Shown here: piece after piece, positions 31,561 through 32,476 of the stretch
How positions within the stretch are numbered: position 1 is the first letter of the stretch
Layout of the letters: each line of letters starts with the position of its first letter
Virus record (IMG/VR): IMGVR_UViG_3300021960_000304
Location: 1 to 32,476 of that record
Source: a virus
Strand: one strand, 5' to 3'
Length of the DNA stretch: 32,476 bases
Translations under genes and position numbers: made by a program
Notes under the pieces: generated by a model
What the model saw: only the letters and a program-made list of their open reading frames with translations
Database searches by the model: none
Told to the model about the DNA's origin: nothing

Positions 31561-31722
31561 TCAACCTGCAGCTAGTGGTGAATTAACATTTGGTGCTTGA
31601 GGTGCTGGATTTCCTCTTTTTGCTTGAGAAGCAACATCATATCCAAAAACATTTGCATTTTCTGAAGTAACTTCAGGTGCGTCTGCTGCATTTGGACCAG
31701 CTTTTGGTGTTGAATCTGCCAT
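31561..31722 (-). CDS. small Ala/Pro/Asn-rich phage protein (53 aa)
   Basis: A 53-residue low-complexity protein beginning MADSTPKAGPNAADAPEV and containing NVFGYDVASQAKRGNPAPQ, a core I recognise from small cyanophage proteins beside baseplate genes. An in-frame ATG ten codons upstream (31752) would add MDRDFYFLLT and overlap the carbamoyltransferase end. I prefer 31722 because it opens the typical MADSTP sequence and lies clear of the previous stop. No strong ribosome site is visible for either. A late-type octamer lies about 30 bases upstream. The protein looks largely disordered and its role is unknown. Confidence 0.65.
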   Translation of the reverse strand: MADSTPKAGPNAADAPEVTSENANVFGYDVASQAKRGNPAPQAPNVNSPLAAG

Positions 31723-31744
31723 CGTTAGTAAAAAATAAAAGTCT

Positions 31745-32476
31745 CTATCCATTATTTAGACGATCTTCAAGCGTCTGTCTCTTAATTACCTTATTCATGT
31801 AAATATGTTTTAGTCCATTTTTAATGGAAACTAGTTTTTTATCATCAACAAAGTATACTCCAGAGAAAGGAACCGTATCACTCAACTCTGTCATAAACTC
31901 AAGAGCTTCAGTTTTTGTTTGAATCAGAGGTCTACCAGCAAGATTAAAACTAGTATTCAATAATATCGGACAACCAGTTTTTTCATAGAAACAAGTCAAC
32001 AAATCATATAAGAATGTATTGTCTTTTCCGACTGTTTGTATTCTACAGGTATTATCAACGTGTACAATGGTAGGAATATAATCTTGAACATCTTCTTTGC
32101 AATCAAAATTTATAGTCATATACTCTGACTTTTTGAGTCCCATTGTATCGAAGTACTTATCAAAGTGTTCTTCTAAAATGATACCTGCAAATGGACGATA
32201 CCATTCTCGTTTCTTCAACGTATTGATAATATCCTTACCGTTCTTATTTCTTGGATCAAAGAGGATAGAACGATGTCCTAACGCTCTAGGACCAGACTCT
32301 GGCGCACCCTGGAAGACCGATATAATCTCCTGATCGACCAGAACATCACATAGTTCCTCAACACCCACTTCCTTGACCGAATGATATTTTTCAGTCTCAA
32401 GAGGAGTCTCGACATAATAATGATAGAAATTGTCTTTTGGATAATGAATTTCACTATCATTAGTCAACTGACGATA
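31745..32476 (-). CDS. carbamoyltransferase (NodU/TobZ family), C-terminal part, 5' end outside window
   Basis: The frame is open from the window edge (codons Tyr-Arg-Gln precede the TTG at 32465-32467, which is therefore not a genuine start) and ends at a TAG at 31745, giving at least 243 residues. It corresponds to the C-terminal domain of the family: the signature FQGAPESGPRALGHRSIL is followed by FDPRNK, REWYRPFAGIILEEH, and later GCPILLNTSFNLAGRPL. Family enzymes transfer carbamoyl from carbamoyl phosphate via an adenylate to a hydroxyl on a sugar or small molecule; the N-terminal Kae1-like half with its metal site is outside the window. Carbamoyltransferase genes are known auxiliary genes of marine T4-like phages. 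The substrate here is unknown; a surface glycan, virion component or nucleotide are all possible. Confidence 0.9.
   Translation of the reverse strand, partial: YRQLTNDSEIHYPKDNFYHYYVETPLETEKYHSVKEVGVEELCDVLVDQEIISVFQGAPESGPRALGHRSILFDPRNKNGKDIINTLKKREWYRPFAGIILEEHFDKYFDTMGLKKSEYMTINFDCKEDVQDYIPTIVHVDNTCRIQTVGKDNTFLYDLLTCFYEKTGCPILLNTSFNLAGRPLIQTKTEALEFMTELSDTVPFSGVYFVDDKKLVSIKNGLKHIYMNKVIKRQTLEDRLNNG
31753..31760 (-). promoter_or_regulatory. late promoter variant TCTAAATA before the 53-aa gene
   Basis: TCTAAATA on the minus strand lies within the last codons of the carbamoyltransferase and about 30 bases before the 53-aa ATG. It is identical to the octamer before gp8. Being inside coding sequence it could be chance (Arg-Leu-Asn codons), but the position just before a new small-gene group fits a late promoter. 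Confidence 0.45.

Noticed and set aside
31723-31752. Longer N-terminus MDRDFYFLLT for the 53-aa protein
   Set aside because: It would overlap the carbamoyltransferase end, lacks a ribosome site, and is unlike the usual MADSTP opening; it remains a minor alternative.
32465-32467. TTG as the start of the carbamoyltransferase
   Set aside because: The frame is open on both sides of it up to the window edge, and the family is much longer at the N-terminus, so the gene simply continues outside the window.

Overview
The window looks like the late structural region of a T4-like marine myovirus, most probably a cyanophage of Prochlorococcus or Synechococcus; a T4-like pelagiphage is a less likely alternative. 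Four things support this: the consecutive baseplate wedge genes gp25-gp6-gp7-gp8; a DUF4815-type giant structural protein and a set of small virion proteins of kinds I recognise from marine T4-like phages; T4-type late promoter octamers (TATAAATA and close variants); and AT-rich DNA. Every credible gene lies on the minus strand, so transcription runs from high to low coordinates. Genes are packed with overlaps or gaps of a few bases. I see no tRNA, integrase, insertion sequence or CRISPR array.

Reading in the direction of transcription, the window opens (32476-31745) with the C-terminal part of a NodU/TobZ-type carbamoyltransferase that runs off the edge. Three small genes follow (31722-30789): a 53-residue Ala/Pro-rich protein, a 155-residue protein with a CPYA motif, and an acidic 85-residue protein. 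The wedge block comes next: gp25 (132 aa), gp6 (622 aa), an enormous gp7-type protein (5331 aa, half of the window) and gp8 (531 aa). After these lie the DUF4815-type protein (2501 aa), a 70-residue coiled-coil protein, two small beta-rich structural proteins (110 and 224 aa), a 335-residue virion protein, a clear rho-independent terminator, a 124-residue protein, and a tail-fibre-like gene cut by the left edge (1-575).

The genes fit together as a baseplate assembly unit. gp25, gp6, gp7 and gp8 would form the wedges around the tail hub, and the DUF4815 protein and smaller beta-rich proteins would decorate the periphery or form fibres. The most unusual object is the gp7-type protein. It is about five times longer than T4 gp7 (1032 aa) and is a mosaic of a gp7-like N-terminus, many GGxGY beta repeats, a YHYH-like domain, three helical CxRD modules, two interleaved seven-copy repeat families and a propeller-like domain near the C-terminus. 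Several modules recur in neighbouring genes, which suggests exchange of parts within the baseplate cluster. I found no evidence of a defence system or other non-structural system. Domain and family names are assigned by recognition from memory, not by database search.
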